64,000 nucleotides of DNA from the NCBI RefSeq assembly GCF_039532215.1, contig NZ_BAAARN010000002.1, positions 54,525-118,524 of the forward strand, written 5' to 3'. The position numbers were made by a program, and so were the translations under genes. Shown here piece after piece: positions 33,747-43,490 of this stretch (its first letter is position 1; each line of letters opens with the position of its first letter). Below the pieces are notes generated by a model. It saw only the letters and a list, made by a program, of their open reading frames with translations. It made no database searches and was not told where the DNA came from. Source of the DNA: Pedococcus aerophilus. Its GTDB lineage: Bacteria; Actinomycetota; Actinomycetes; Actinomycetales; Dermatophilaceae.

Positions 33747-36700
33747 CTACCGCGCCGTGCCCACCCGGGCCGCGTCGGCGACGCTGCCCAGCAGGACCGC
33801 ACGGATGAGGTCGCTGGCCCACTGCAAGACTGCCGTGTCGCGCAGCGGTTTGCCAGCCACCCTCGCCGTGGTCGGCTTCGGCACGAGAATCGTATGCACC
33901 GACTCCTTGACCAGTGACTTGGGGTAGAGCCGCTGGAGCCGCAGCTGGGCCGACTCCGGCAGGTCGACCGGCCCGAACCGCACGTAGTTGCCCTGCACCG
34001 AGATGTCGGCCACCCCTGCGGCGCGGGCCACCGTGCGCAGCCGCGCCACCTCCATGAGGTTGCGCACCGGCTCCGGCAGGGCGCCGTACCGGTCCACGAG
34101 CTCGGCCTCGATCTCGCCGAGCTGGGCCTCGTCGACGACGCTGGCGAGCTTCTTGTAGGCCTCGAGCCGGAGCCGTTCGCCGGGCACGTAGTCGTGCGGC
34201 AGGTGCGCGTCGACCGGCAGCTCGATCTTGATCTCGGTGGGTGCGGTCTCCCCGTCACCACGGAACTCGGCGACCGCCTCGCCGACGAGGCGCACGTAGA
34301 GGTCGAAGCCGACGCCGGCGATGTGGCCGGACTGCTCACCGCCGAGCAGGTTGCCGGCGCCGCGGATCTCGAGGTCCTTCATGGCGATCTGGATGCCGGA
34401 GCCGAGGTCGGTGTGGCTGGCCATCGTCTGGAGCCGGTCGTGGGCCGTCTCGGTCATCGGCTTCTCGGGCGGGTAGAGGAAGTAGCAGTAGGCCCGCTCG
34501 CGCCCACGGCCGACGCGGCCGCGGAGCTGGTGCAGCTGCGAGAGCCCGAGCACGTCGGCGCGCTCGACGATCAGGGTGTTGGCGTTGGAGATGTCCAGAC
34601 CCGTCTCGACGATCGTCGTGCAGACGAGCACGTCGAACTTCTTGTCCCAGAAGTCGAGGACGACCTGCTCGAGCTTGTGCTCACCCATCTTGCCGTGGGC
34701 CGTCGCGACCCGGGCCTCGGGGACGAGCTCGCGGATGCGACCGGCGGCGCGCTCGATGCTCGACACCTTGTTGTGGACGAGGAACACCTGCCCCTCACGG
34801 AGCAGCTCGCGCCGGATCGCGGCGACGATCTGCTTCTCCTCGTAGGCACCGACGTAGGTCAGGACCGGGTGCCGCTCCTCGGGCGGGGTGGCCAGCGTCG
34901 ACATCTCGCGGATGCCGGTCACCGCCATCTCCAGCGTGCGCGGGATCGGCGTGGCGGACATCGCGAGGATGTCGACTGCGGTGCGCAGCGCCTTGAGCTG
35001 CTCCTTGTGCTCGACGCCGAACCGCTGCTCCTCGTCGATGACGACCAGGCCGAGGTCCTTGTAGCGGATCTCCTTGGACAGCAGGCGGTGCGTGCCGATG
35101 ACGAGGTCGACCGAGCCGTCGGCGAGGCCGGCGATCGTCTCCTTCGCCTCCTTGTCGGACTGGAACCGCGACAGCGCCTTCACCGTCACCGGGAACTGCG
35201 CGTAGCGCTCGGAGAACGTCTGGAAGTGCTGCTGCACCAGCAGCGTCGTCGGCACGAGCACCGCGACCTGCTTGCCGTCCTGGATCGCCTTGAACGCCGC
35301 GCGCACCGCGATCTCGGTCTTGCCGTAACCCACGTCGCCGCAGATCAGGCGGTCCATGGGCACGGTGCGCTCCATGTCGGCCTTGACCTCGTCGATCGAG
35401 CTGAGCTGGTCGGGCGTCTCGATGTAGGCGAAGGCGTCCTCGAGCTCGCGCTGCCACGGGGTGTCGGGGGCGAAGGCGTGCCCGGAGGTCGCCATGCGCG
35501 CGCTGTAGAGCTGGATGAGCTCGGCAGCGATCTGCTTGACGTAGCGACGGGCCTTGGACTTGGTCTGCTTCCAGTCCGAGCCGCCCATCTTGCTCAGCGT
35601 CGGCTGCTCGCCACCCACGTAGCGGGTGACCTGGTCGAGCTGGTCGGTCGGCACGTAGAGGCGGTCACCGGGTTGGCCGCGCTTGGAGGGGGCGTACTCG
35701 AGGACGAGGTACTCGCGCGTCGCCCCACCGACGGTGCGCTGCACCATCTCGACGAACTTCCCGACTCCGTGCTGCTCGTGGACGACGAAGTCGCCGGGCT
35801 TGAGCTGCAACGGGTCGACCTGGTTGCGCCGCCGCGAGGGCATCTTGCGCATGTCCTTGGTGGAGCCGCCCTGGCCCGGGGTGCCGGTGAGGTCGGTCTC
35901 GGTGAGCAGCACGAGCTGCCCGCCGGGCGCGACGAACCCCGACCCGACCGAGCCGGTCGCGAGGTGGACGATCCCCGGGGTCAGGTCGGCGAGGTCCGCG
36001 TCGAGGCGGGCCGGGACCGACTCGCCGGCCAGCACCTCCGCGACCCGGCGCGCGAGGCCGGAGCCCTCGGTGACGACGATGACGCGCCAGCCGTCGCCGA
36101 CCCACTTCCGGAGGTCGGTGACCGCCTCGGGGGTGGAGCCGCGGTAGCGCGGCGCCTCCTCGAGCCCGGTGTTGACCACGGTCGCGTCGTCGTCGGCGAG
36201 CTCCTCGTCGGCGACGAACGGACCGAGGTCCCACCACGGCATACGGGCCTGCGCGGCGTGGGCGCGCAGGTCGGCGAGGCTCCAGAAGGAGGCGGTGCCG
36301 AGGACCCCCTGCAGGTCGATGGGGACGGCGTTGCCTGCGGCGGCGTTGGCCCACCCGGCGTCGAGGAACTCCTGGGAGGTCGCGACGAGGTCGTGGGCGC
36401 GGGTGCGCACCCGCTCGGGGTCGCACACCACGACCGCGGTGCCCTCGCGCAGGGTGTCGAGCACGCTCTCCATGCCGTCGACGAGTGCGGGCGCGAGCGA
36501 CTCCATGCCCTCGACGGCGATGCCCTCGGCGAGCTTGCCGAGCAGGTCGGCCGCACCGGGGAGCTGCTCGAGCAGGGCAGCGGCCCGTTCGCGGACGGCC
36601 TCGGTGAGCAGGACCTCGCGGCACGGCGGCGCCCAGAGCCCGTGCTCGGCGACCTCGAGGCTGCGCTGGTCGGCGACCTTGAACCAGCGGATCTCCTCGA

Positions 36701-37325
36701 CCGTGTCGCCCCAGTACTCCACGCGCACCGGGTGGTCCTCGGTCGGGGGGAAGACGTCGAGGATCCCGCCACGGACCGCGAACTCACCACGGCGCTCCAC
36801 GAGGTCGGTGCGGGTGTATGCCGCCGCGGCGAGGTCCTCGACGACGCGCTCCAGCGGTGCCTCGTCCCCGGCCCTGAGGGCCACGGGGCGCAGCTCGCCC
36901 AGCCCCTTGGAGACGGGCTGCAGGACCGCGCGGACCGGGGCCACGACCACGTCGAGCGGGCCGTAGGTGGCGTCGTCGGGGTCGGGGTGGCGCAGGCGGC
37001 GCAGGACGGCCAGCCGCTTGCCGACGGTGTCGCTGCGCGGGCTGAGCCGCTCGTGCGGCAGCGTCTCCCAGGCCGGGAAGTCGGCCACGCGGTCGGGGTC
37101 GAGGAAGCACCCCAGGGCGGCGACGAGGTCCTCCGCCTCACGCGTCGTCGCGGTGATCGCCAGCAGCGGTCGTCCCGCCTCGCGGGCCATCGAAGCGACG
37201 AGGGCCGCGCGGGCCCCGGTGGGCGCGGACACGTCGACGGCGAGCTCGCCGGCGCGCGCGGCAGCGAGCGCGCGCCCGACACCGGGATCGGTGGCGAGCG
37301 CGTCGAGCAGCGGGGCGAGGGTCAT
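33747..37325 (-). CDS. mfd: Transcription-repair coupling factor
   Basis: 1192-aa DNA translocase that removes stalled RNA polymerase and recruits UvrA. Domains in order: UvrB-like N-terminus, CarD-like RNA polymerase interaction domain ([16 protein letters not shown], about residue 505), superfamily 2 motor with Walker [17 protein letters not shown] (about 660) and DEEQRFGV, the RecG-like motor end ([18 protein letters not shown]), and the C-terminal TRCF domain. Full length. ATG 37325 has AGGAG upstream. Divergent from the cytidylyltransferase gene by 280 bp. Confidence 0.97.
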   Translation of the reverse strand: MTLAPLLDALATDPGVGRALAAARAGELAVDVSAPTGARAALVASMAREAGRPLLAITATTREAEDLVAALGCFLDPDRVADFPAWETLPHERLSPRSDTVGKRLAVLRRLRHPDPDDATYGPLDVVVAPVRAVLQPVSKGLGELRPVALRAGDEAPLERVVEDLAAAAYTRTDLVERRGEFAVRGGILDVFPPTEDHPVRVEYWGDTVEEIRWFKVADQRSLEVAEHGLWAPPCREVLLTEAVRERAAALLEQLPGAADLLGKLAEGIAVEGMESLAPALVDGMESVLDTLREGTAVVVCDPERVRTRAHDLVATSQEFLDAGWANAAAGNAVPIDLQGVLGTASFWSLADLRAHAAQARMPWWDLGPFVADEELADDDATVVNTGLEEAPRYRGSTPEAVTDLRKWVGDGWRVIVVTEGSGLARRVAEVLAGESVPARLDADLADLTPGIVHLATGSVGSGFVAPGGQLVLLTETDLTGTPGQGGSTKDMRKMPSRRRNQVDPLQLKPGDFVVHEQHGVGKFVEMVQRTVGGATREYLVLEYAPSKRGQPGDRLYVPTDQLDQVTRYVGGEQPTLSKMGGSDWKQTKSKARRYVKQIAAELIQLYSARMATSGHAFAPDTPWQRELEDAFAYIETPDQLSSIDEVKADMERTVPMDRLICGDVGYGKTEIAVRAAFKAIQDGKQVAVLVPTTLLVQQHFQTFSERYAQFPVTVKALSRFQSDKEAKETIAGLADGSVDLVIGTHRLLSKEIRYKDLGLVVIDEEQRFGVEHKEQLKALRTAVDILAMSATPIPRTLEMAVTGIREMSTLATPPEERHPVLTYVGAYEEKQIVAAIRRELLREGQVFLVHNKVSSIERAAGRIRELVPEARVATAHGKMGEHKLEQVVLDFWDKKFDVLVCTTIVETGLDISNANTLIVERADVLGLSQLHQLRGRVGRGRERAYCYFLYPPEKPMTETAHDRLQTMASHTDLGSGIQIAMKDLEIRGAGNLLGGEQSGHIAGVGFDLYVRLVGEAVAEFRGDGETAPTEIKIELPVDAHLPHDYVPGERLRLEAYKKLASVVDEAQLGEIEAELVDRYGALPEPVRNLMEVARLRTVARAAGVADISVQGNYVRFGPVDLPESAQLRLQRLYPKSLVKESVHTILVPKPTTARVAGKPLRDTAVLQWASDLIRAVLLGSVADAARVGTAR

Positions 37326-37528
37326 GGGTGGGGGCTCCTGCAACGGCGAGGGACAGCACGAACGCCCCACGGCTGGTGCCGATGGGGTGTTCTCAAGGGT
37401 AGTCGCCGGTCCCGACACCCCTCACCGGCCCGGGCCGCTCGACCCTCCTGCCCCGCGGGGCATTGCGGTCGCGGACGGACACTCCGTCCCACGTCGGGCA
37501 ACTCACTACTGCGTTTGCATGATCCGGT

Positions 37529-37560
37529 CCGCCGACCGTCCCCACAGGATGGTCGGACGG
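37529..37560. promoter_or_regulatory. Imperfect dyad upstream of the cytidylyltransferase gene
   Basis: CCGCCGACCGTCC (37529-37541) faces GGATGGTCGGACGG (37547-37560): about 12 paired positions around a CCACA centre, 45 nt before the start at 37606. Possible operator or leader hairpin at the left end of the polysaccharide locus. Confidence 0.4.
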
Positions 37561-37605
37561 TGCAACGCGGCACGTGGCAATGGGGGACGCGTGAGAGGGA
37601 TGGAC

Positions 37606-38076
37606 ATGACTGGACAGGGACAGCCGGGACCGCCGCAGTGGGCCGGGCGACAGGGGCAGGGCGTGCGTGGTTACGTACCGGGGGTCTTCGACCTCTTCCA
37701 CATCGGCCACCTCAACATCCTCCGGGCCGCGCGCGAGCAGTGCGACTGGCTCATCGCCGGGGTCGTCACCGACGACAAGGCCTACCGCGCCAAGGCGAAG
37801 TACCCCGTGATCCCCCTCGCCGAGCGCGTGGCCATCCTCGAGCACATCACGCTCGTCGACGAGGTCGTCGTGGAGCACCAGCCGAGCAAGCTCGACGTCT
37901 GGCGCGAGCACCCGTTCGACGTGATCTTCAAGGGCGACGACTGGCGCGGCACGGCCAAGGGCCGCCAGCTCGAGACCGACTTCTCGACCGTCGGGGTCGA
38001 GGTCGCCTACTTCCCGTACACGATGCAGACCTCGAGCACCCTCCTGCGCGCCGCCCTCGAGTCCGCCGCGTCCTGA
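37606..38076 (+). CDS. TagD/cytidylyltransferase-like nucleotidyltransferase
   Basis: 156-aa single-domain nucleotidyltransferase. GYVPGVFDLFHIGHLNIL carries the HxGH motif (32-35), VIFKGDDWRGTAKG follows, and the end TMQTSSTLLR replaces the usual RTEGISTT-type block. It would make a CDP- (or ADP-) activated small alcohol such as a polyol phosphate. The next gene, which overlaps by 1 nt, encodes a CDP-alcohol phosphotransferase, making CDP the likely nucleotide. The true substrate (glycerol-P, ribitol-P, inositol-P) is not readable. ATG 37606 is chosen for GAGGG 6 nt upstream; ATG 37600 is possible. Confidence 0.82.
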   Translation: MTGQGQPGPPQWAGRQGQGVRGYVPGVFDLFHIGHLNILRAAREQCDWLIAGVVTDDKAYRAKAKYPVIPLAERVAILEHITLVDEVVVEHQPSKLDVWREHPFDVIFKGDDWRGTAKGRQLETDFSTVGVEVAYFPYTMQTSSTLLRAALESAAS

Positions 38077-38846
38077 TGGCCGACTACGTGGCCCAGGGCG
38101 GGCTCGACTCCCGCCGTGCCCGGGCCCGGGAGCTCTCGGCGAGCGCGGGGAAGTCCAACCGCGGCGCCCCGGGGTACTCCCGGTGGGTCAACCGGCCGGC
38201 GGGGCGGCGGCTCGCCATCTGGGCGTTCCTGCTCGGCCTGACCCCCAACCAGGTCACGATCATCTCCGGCCTCACCACCCTGACCGGGATCGTCGTGCTC
38301 GTCGTCGCGCCCCCCACCGTGGTGACCGGGCTCGTGGTCGCGTTCCTGCTGGCCCTCGGGTACGCCCTGGACTCCGCGGACGGGCAGCTCGCCCGCATGC
38401 GCGGCAGCGGCAGCGTCACCGGCGAGTGGCTCGACCACGTCATCGACTGCGCGAAGGTGGCCACGCTGCACGTGGCCGTGCTGCTGTGCTGGTACCGGTT
38501 CTACGACGTCCCCGACTGGGCGCTGCTGGTCCCCATCGCGTTCAGCATCCAGGCCTCGGTCTACTTCTTCACCAAGATCCTCAGCGACCAGCTGCGGCCC
38601 CCGAAGACCGCGCCCCCGGAGGTGCAGCAGGGTGGTGAGGGCCGACCGCCCGTGCTGGCGTCGCTGCTCGTGCTCCCCCTGGACTACGGCCTGCTCTGCG
38701 TGACGTTCGCCCTGCTCGGGTTCCACACCCTGTTCGCCGTCGCGTACACCGCCCTTGCGCTGGCGGGCGTCCTCCTGCTCGCTGCCGCGCTGCCCAAGTG
38801 GTACCGCGACCTGGCCCGGGCCGACCGCGCCCGCCAGAGCGTCTAG
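38076..38846 (+). CDS. CDP-alcohol phosphatidyltransferase family protein
   Basis: 256-aa membrane enzyme with about six helices. The signature DSADGQLARMRGSG..GEWLDHVID (99-124) keeps all four Asp of the DG-AR-G-D-D pattern and so should be active. It transfers an alcohol-phosphate from a CDP-alcohol to a lipid or another alcohol, or the reverse. Coupled by TGATG overlap with the nucleotidyltransferase, it probably uses that enzyme's product, giving a phospho-polyol lipid or polymer modification at the edge of the polysaccharide locus. Confidence 0.87.
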   Translation: MADYVAQGGLDSRRARARELSASAGKSNRGAPGYSRWVNRPAGRRLAIWAFLLGLTPNQVTIISGLTTLTGIVVLVVAPPTVVTGLVVAFLLALGYALDSADGQLARMRGSGSVTGEWLDHVIDCAKVATLHVAVLLCWYRFYDVPDWALLVPIAFSIQASVYFFTKILSDQLRPPKTAPPEVQQGGEGRPPVLASLLVLPLDYGLLCVTFALLGFHTLFAVAYTALALAGVLLLAAALPKWYRDLARADRARQSV

Positions 38847-38894
38847 CCCGCACGGCAGCCGCCTCTCCCGGGCCTGCCCGCCTTTGCCCGCCCA

Positions 38895-38923
38895 CGCCCG
38901 CCGCGCCCTTAGCGCGGCGGGCG
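38895..38923 (+). terminator. Rho-independent type terminator
   Basis: CGCCCGCCGCG (38895-38905) pairs with CGCGGCGGGCG (38913-38923) around a 7-nt loop, followed by TATTTCGT. It ends the cytidylyltransferase/phosphatidyltransferase operon. Confidence 0.85.
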
Positions 38924-38968
38924 TATTTCGTGCGTGATCGACACGTCCCGGACACCCCTATTGGCCGT

Positions 38969-39017
38969 TCGGACTAGTCCTTTTCCTACGTCATCAGCAC
39001 TAGTCCCTACGTATAGG
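38969..39017 (+). promoter_or_regulatory. GGACTAGT/TACGTCA upstream element, left arm
   Basis: GGACTAGTCC (38971-38980, palindromic) then CCTT, TCC and TACGTCA within 25 bp. A second ACTAGTCC at 38999-39006 is followed by CTACGTATAGG. It lies about 150 nt upstream of the beta-helix gene. A close relative faces the sugar-transferase gene at 63149-63185. Confidence 0.6.
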
Positions 39018-39118
39018 AGATGAGTAAATAACTCGTCTATGTGGGTGACAGGGATGACCGACCGATGTTTGTCTACCGACGACCACATCGGCGGGGGGCC
39101 GCATACGAGAGGTTCTCC

Positions 39119-40960
39119 ATGATCGACATCTCCAGCACGTCCACCGCCGTCACCCGACGCACGACCTTCGTCCGAGGGCGCCGCCTGAGCCGCACCGGAT
39201 GGGTCGTCGGCCTGACCCTGGCGCTCGTCGCGGGCATCGCCCCGTGGTCGCCGACCGGCGCCCAGAGCCCCGCCTCGGCGGCCACCGGTCGTCGGGCGGA
39301 CACGGGTGGCTCGGTCGCCCCCGGCGTGGCCCGCTACCCCTACCCGGGTGGTGCGATCTTCGTCTCCCCCTCCGGCAACGACGCAGCCCCCGGCACCTCG
39401 AGCCGTCCCGTGCGGACCATCGCCCGCGGCATCCAGCTCAGCCCCTCGCGCGGGACCGTCGTCCTGCGCGGCGGGACGTACCACGAGAGCGTCACGATCT
39501 TCAAGACCGTGACCCTGCAGAGCTACCCCGGCGAGGCCGTGTGGCTCGACGGCAGCGTCCCGATCAGCGGCTGGACCAAGGTCGGGTCCGTCTGGCGCCA
39601 CAACGGCTGGACCCCGCGCTTCGACTCCAGCCCCACCTACACCAAGGGCGCCGCGGACGGCACCGCTCCCGGCTGGGGCTTCGTCAACCCGGCGTTCCCC
39701 ATGGCCGCCCACCCCGACATGGTCTTCCGCGACGGCGTCTCCCAGCGTCAGGTGAAGTCGCTCTCCCTGGTCAAGCCCGGCACCTTCTACCTCGACACCG
39801 CGACCTCCCAGCTCTACGTCGGCAGCGACCCGAGCGGCGCGGCGATGCGTGGCACCGACCTCGCCAAGGCCCTCTCGGTCCGGGCGCCCGACGTGCTGAT
39901 CCGCGGCTTCGGCATCCGCCGGTTCGGCAACAGCGTCTGGCACATGGGGGCCATCACCCTCGAGTCGCCGCGCAACGCCCTGGCCAACATGGTGATCGAC
40001 CAGATGGCCACGACCGGTGTCGCCGCGATCGCGTCGGACATCGTCCTCAACCAGGTCTCCGTCCTCCGTAGCGGCCTGCTCGGGGTGCACGCCTCGACCG
40101 CCGACCGACTCCGGGTGCTCAACAGCCGCCTGGTCGGCAACAACGCCGAGCGCTTCAACACCGCCCCGGTCTCCGGCGGCATCAAGGTCGGGCGCCTGCG
40201 GACCATCACGGTCAGCGGCACGACGATCTCCGCCAACTGGGGCCACGGCTTCTGGGCCGACCAGTCGGTCTACGACACCCGCCTGCTGCACAACAACATC
40301 GAGTCCAACCAGGGCACCGGGGTGTTCCTCGAGATCTCGTCGCTGGCCGTCGTCGTGGACAACCTCATCGGCCGCAACACCGGCAACGGCATCAAGGTCA
40401 ACAACACGAGCAACGTCCGGATCTGGAACAACACCATCGTGGCCAACCACCGCGAGCTCAACATCGTCGCCGACTCCCGGCTGGCCTCCAACACCAGCTG
40501 GGGCCACGACCCGCGCCGTCCCGACCCCGACCCCACCATGACCTGGGTCCTCGGGCCGGTGCAGGTCCGCAACAACGTCATCGGCCTGGCCCGGGGTGGC
40601 AACTGCCTCACCTGCGTCGAGGACTACACGTTCCGCCGCAGCGCCGAGCAGATCGGCGTGACCACGGGCGGCAACATCTACAACCGTCCGGCCGGGTCGA
40701 CCCCGACGTGGACGCACGTGTGGAGCAGCGGCCGGACGAACCCGTACGTCTTCACCGGGCTGGGCTCCTTCCAGCGCGCCACCGGCCAGGACCGCACGAG
40801 CGTCTCCTACGAGCACGGTCCGGTCGTCACCCTGAGCGGCAAGCTCACCCCCGGCGCCCGCACCAAGGGTGCAGCCATCGCCGCACCCCTCCCGGCGGAC
40901 CTCGCGAAGCTGAGCGGTCTCACGGCGGGTTCGCGCCGCGTCGGGGTCTGGGGCCGCTGA
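39119..40960 (+). CDS. Secreted right-handed parallel beta-helix protein
   Basis: 613-aa exported protein. A Sec-type signal (GWVVGLTLALVAGIAPW...) sits at about 24-60. GGAIFVSPSGNDAAPGTSSR then RTIARGIQL (DUF1565-like entry) leads into a right-handed parallel beta-helix, with rungs such as NNIESNQGTGVFLEISS and NTIVANHRELNIVADS. The fold is common in polysaccharide lyases, epimerases and depolymerases. No catalytic residues were assigned. Its place in the locus suggests it binds, trims or modifies the polymer outside the cell. ATG 39119 has AGAGG upstream. Confidence 0.85.
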   Translation: MIDISSTSTAVTRRTTFVRGRRLSRTGWVVGLTLALVAGIAPWSPTGAQSPASAATGRRADTGGSVAPGVARYPYPGGAIFVSPSGNDAAPGTSSRPVRTIARGIQLSPSRGTVVLRGGTYHESVTIFKTVTLQSYPGEAVWLDGSVPISGWTKVGSVWRHNGWTPRFDSSPTYTKGAADGTAPGWGFVNPAFPMAAHPDMVFRDGVSQRQVKSLSLVKPGTFYLDTATSQLYVGSDPSGAAMRGTDLAKALSVRAPDVLIRGFGIRRFGNSVWHMGAITLESPRNALANMVIDQMATTGVAAIASDIVLNQVSVLRSGLLGVHASTADRLRVLNSRLVGNNAERFNTAPVSGGIKVGRLRTITVSGTTISANWGHGFWADQSVYDTRLLHNNIESNQGTGVFLEISSLAVVVDNLIGRNTGNGIKVNNTSNVRIWNNTIVANHRELNIVADSRLASNTSWGHDPRRPDPDPTMTWVLGPVQVRNNVIGLARGGNCLTCVEDYTFRRSAEQIGVTTGGNIYNRPAGSTPTWTHVWSSGRTNPYVFTGLGSFQRATGQDRTSVSYEHGPVVTLSGKLTPGARTKGAAIAAPLPADLAKLSGLTAGSRRVGVWGR

Positions 40961-40989
40961 CCGCCCTCACCGGCCACTTCACCAGACCG

Positions 40990-41039
40990 GCTGCACTCCC
41001 CGGAGCACCCCGCCTAGGGTGTCCTCCGGGGAGTGCAGC
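40990..41039. terminator. Long hairpin after the beta-helix gene
   Basis: 16-bp perfect arms (40990-41005 and 41024-41039, GCTGCACTCCCCGGAG) enclose an 18-nt loop that itself holds CACCC/GGGTG. It separates the beta-helix gene from the following glycosyltransferase operon. Confidence 0.82.
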
Positions 41040-41101
41040 ACGTCAGGGCTCCCGTCACGGACGCGGTGCCCACGAGGGCAGATGACGGAGTTCTCGCACA
41101 G

Positions 41102-42283
41102 ATGGTCAGAACGGTTCGGATCCTCGGCACCCACGGTGTGCCCGCGGCATACGGCGGTTTCGAGACCGCCGCCGAGAACATCGCCCTGTTCCTCGTGGAC
41201 CGTGGCTGGCGGGTGGTCGTGTACTGCCAGGGCACCGGCACCGGACCCGTCGTCGAGGACACCTGGCGCGGCATCGAGCGAATCACCATCCCCCAGCACC
41301 GCGAGGGCTGGCTCGGCACGTCGGCCTTCGACCTGGCCTCGATCCGGCACGCGATCGCCTTCGACGACGTCCACCTGACCTTCGGCTACAACACCGGCGT
41401 CTTCAACATCCTCCAGCGGCTCAAGGGAATTCCCAACGTCATCAACATGGACGGGATGGAGTGGACCCGCCGCCGGTGGGGCCTGGCCAAGCAGGGGATC
41501 CTCCTCGCGAACGAGCGGTGCGCCGGCCTGTTCGGCAACCAGCTGGTCGCCGACCACCCCGAGATCGAGAAGTACCTGCGCACGTTCAACCGCGCGCGGC
41601 GCGTCTCGATGATCACGTATGGCGCGCACGCCGTCACCGACGCGCCCACCGACCCCGTCCTCGCCCTCGGCCTGGAGCCCGGGCGCTACCTCACCTGCAT
41701 CTGCCGCCCGATCCCGGAGAACTCGCTGCTCGAGATCGTCACCGGGTACTCCGCGAAGCCGCGTGGGGTGAAGCTCGTCGTGCTCGGCAACTTCACGCCG
41801 GAGACCGACGACTACCACCGGCAGATCGTCGACGCAGCCGGCCCCGAGGTCGTCTTCCCGGGGGCGATCTACGAGCCGGAGGTCGTCCAGGCGCTGCGGT
41901 TCCACAGCCTCGCCTACGTCCACGGGCACACCGTCGGCGGCACCAACCCCTCCCTCGTCGAGGCGATGGCCGCGGGGAACCCCGTCATCGCGCACGGCAA
42001 TGCGTACAACCGCTGGGTCGCGGGGCCGGCCCAGCGGTACTTCACCGACGCGCGGTCGCTGTCGGACCAGCTCGACGCGATCCTGCAGAAACCTGACGTT
42101 CTCCACCAGATGCATGACGCGGCAAGGGCCCGTCATGCTGAAGAGTTCACGTGGGAGTTCGTCGCGGGCCAGTACGAGGCCGTCATCGCACGCCTCCAGG
42201 CGAAGCGTGGGACCACGGGCAGAGCGGCCCGAAGGAGCGCCCGCCAGACGAGTGCCGCGAGGGGCGGCACCGCACCGAAGTGA
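41102..42283 (+). CDS. DUF1972-type glycosyltransferase (GT-B)
   Basis: 393-aa cytosolic glycosyltransferase. The N-terminal DUF1972 acceptor domain reads RILGTHGVPAAYGGFETAAE and VINMDGMEWTRRRWG. The C-terminal GT1/GT4-like donor domain has YLTCICRPIPENSL and the late HGHTVGGTNPSLVEAMAAG with the conserved Glu. Such enzymes often add rhamnose or other sugars to lipid-linked repeat units. First gene of a short operon with the oxidoreductase (13 nt apart) and the next enzyme (1-nt overlap). Confidence 0.87.
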   Translation: MVRTVRILGTHGVPAAYGGFETAAENIALFLVDRGWRVVVYCQGTGTGPVVEDTWRGIERITIPQHREGWLGTSAFDLASIRHAIAFDDVHLTFGYNTGVFNILQRLKGIPNVINMDGMEWTRRRWGLAKQGILLANERCAGLFGNQLVADHPEIEKYLRTFNRARRVSMITYGAHAVTDAPTDPVLALGLEPGRYLTCICRPIPENSLLEIVTGYSAKPRGVKLVVLGNFTPETDDYHRQIVDAAGPEVVFPGAIYEPEVVQALRFHSLAYVHGHTVGGTNPSLVEAMAAGNPVIAHGNAYNRWVAGPAQRYFTDARSLSDQLDAILQKPDVLHQMHDAARARHAEEFTWEFVAGQYEAVIARLQAKRGTTGRAARRSARQTSAARGGTAPK

Positions 42284-42296
42284 AATGGAGCTGGAC

Positions 42297-43490
42297 GTGA
42301 TCAGGCTGGGCGTCGTCGGGTTGGGGAAGATGGGACTCTCCCACCTGGCCATCTTCAAGGCCCATCCGGAGGTCGAGCTGGCCGCCGTCTGCGACTCCAC
42401 GGGGTACGTTCTGGACGTCCTGGCCAAGTACACAGGTGTCACGACGTACAAGGACATGGGCGTCATGCTGCGCGAGGCGCGCCTCGACGCCGTCGTCATC
42501 GCCACCCCGTCCCACCTGCACGCACCCATGGTGCGGTCGGCCCTCGAGGCAGGTGTCCACGTCTTCTGCGAGAAGCCCTTCACGCTCGACGACGCCGACG
42601 GCCAGGCGCTCACGCAGCTCGCCGCCGAGCGCGGCCTGGTGACCCAGGTGGGCTACCACAACCGCTTCGTCGCAGCCTTCGGCGAGCTCAAGGCGCTCAT
42701 CGAGTCCGGCGCCCTCGGTGACGTGACCCACGTCGTCGCCGAGGCCTACGGGCCCGTCGTGCTCGCCCCCAAGGGCGGCACCTGGCGCAGCCGCAAGTCC
42801 TCCGGCGGCGGGTGCCTCTACGACTACGCGGCCCACCCCATCGACCTCGTCCAGTGGTACCTCGGCTCCCCCACCTCGGTGGCCGGCAGCCGCCTCAACC
42901 GCATCTTCTCGGCCGAGACCGACGACGAGGTCGTCAGCACGCTGATGTACCCCGACGACGTCACCGCGCAGGTGTCGGTGAACTGGTCGGACGAGTCCCA
43001 GCGCAAGATGACCACGAAGATCAGCGTCTGGGGCACCGCCGGTCGCGCCTTCGCCGACCGCCAGGAGCTCCAGGTCTACCTGCGCGACACCGCACCGGTC
43101 CCCGAGGGGTACCGCACCGGCTGGAACGTCCGGTACACCACCGAGCTCAGCGAGCAGCCCTGGTTCTACCTGCGCGGCGAGGAGTACAGCGCACAGGCCG
43201 ACGCCTTCGTCCAGCGCGTCAAGGCGCGCAGCCGCGAGGGGGCCAACACCTTCGAGTCCGGGGTGGCGACCGACCGCATCCTCACGATGATCTCCCGCGA
43301 CGCCGCTGCGGCGGCCTCGGCGCCGGCTGCCAGCGAACCCCTCGGAACCATCTCGACGAACCTGCCCCTGAACGGTCGACCCACCTCCACGACGACCACC
43401 AGGCGCCGTCGCTCGCTGCCCGGCCGGGTCCCCGCCGCGCTCCGAACCCTCCGCACTCTCCGGCCCCGGCGCTCGAGGAAGGCAGCCTGA
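42297..43490 (+). CDS. Gfo/Idh/MocA-family oxidoreductase
   Basis: 397-aa NAD(P)-dependent sugar oxidoreductase. The Rossmann loop GLGKMG is at 9-13, CEKPF with the catalytic Lys93 follows, and the DYAAHPIDLVQWYLG active-site His motif is present. Members oxidise or reduce pyranose ring positions, often making nucleotide-sugar precursors. About 60 residues at the C-terminus are basic and low-complexity (TSTTTTRRRRSLPG), unusual for the family. GTG 42297 is chosen for GGAG 6 nt upstream; ATG 42285 is an alternative. Confidence 0.88.
   Translation: MIRLGVVGLGKMGLSHLAIFKAHPEVELAAVCDSTGYVLDVLAKYTGVTTYKDMGVMLREARLDAVVIATPSHLHAPMVRSALEAGVHVFCEKPFTLDDADGQALTQLAAERGLVTQVGYHNRFVAAFGELKALIESGALGDVTHVVAEAYGPVVLAPKGGTWRSRKSSGGGCLYDYAAHPIDLVQWYLGSPTSVAGSRLNRIFSAETDDEVVSTLMYPDDVTAQVSVNWSDESQRKMTTKISVWGTAGRAFADRQELQVYLRDTAPVPEGYRTGWNVRYTTELSEQPWFYLRGEEYSAQADAFVQRVKARSREGANTFESGVATDRILTMISRDAAAAASAPAASEPLGTISTNLPLNGRPTSTTTTRRRRSLPGRVPAALRTLRTLRPRRSRKAA

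Noticed and set aside
33728..33752. Direct repeat CGCACCTACCG (two copies, 3-nt gap) at the mfd stop
   Set aside because: Only two copies, overlapping coding sequence. No function can be argued.
34194..37590. A plus-strand frame open across almost all of mfd and joining the CDP-alcohol gene
   Set aside because: The mfd protein on the other strand is full length with every motif. The plus frame has no domain until the start at 38076.
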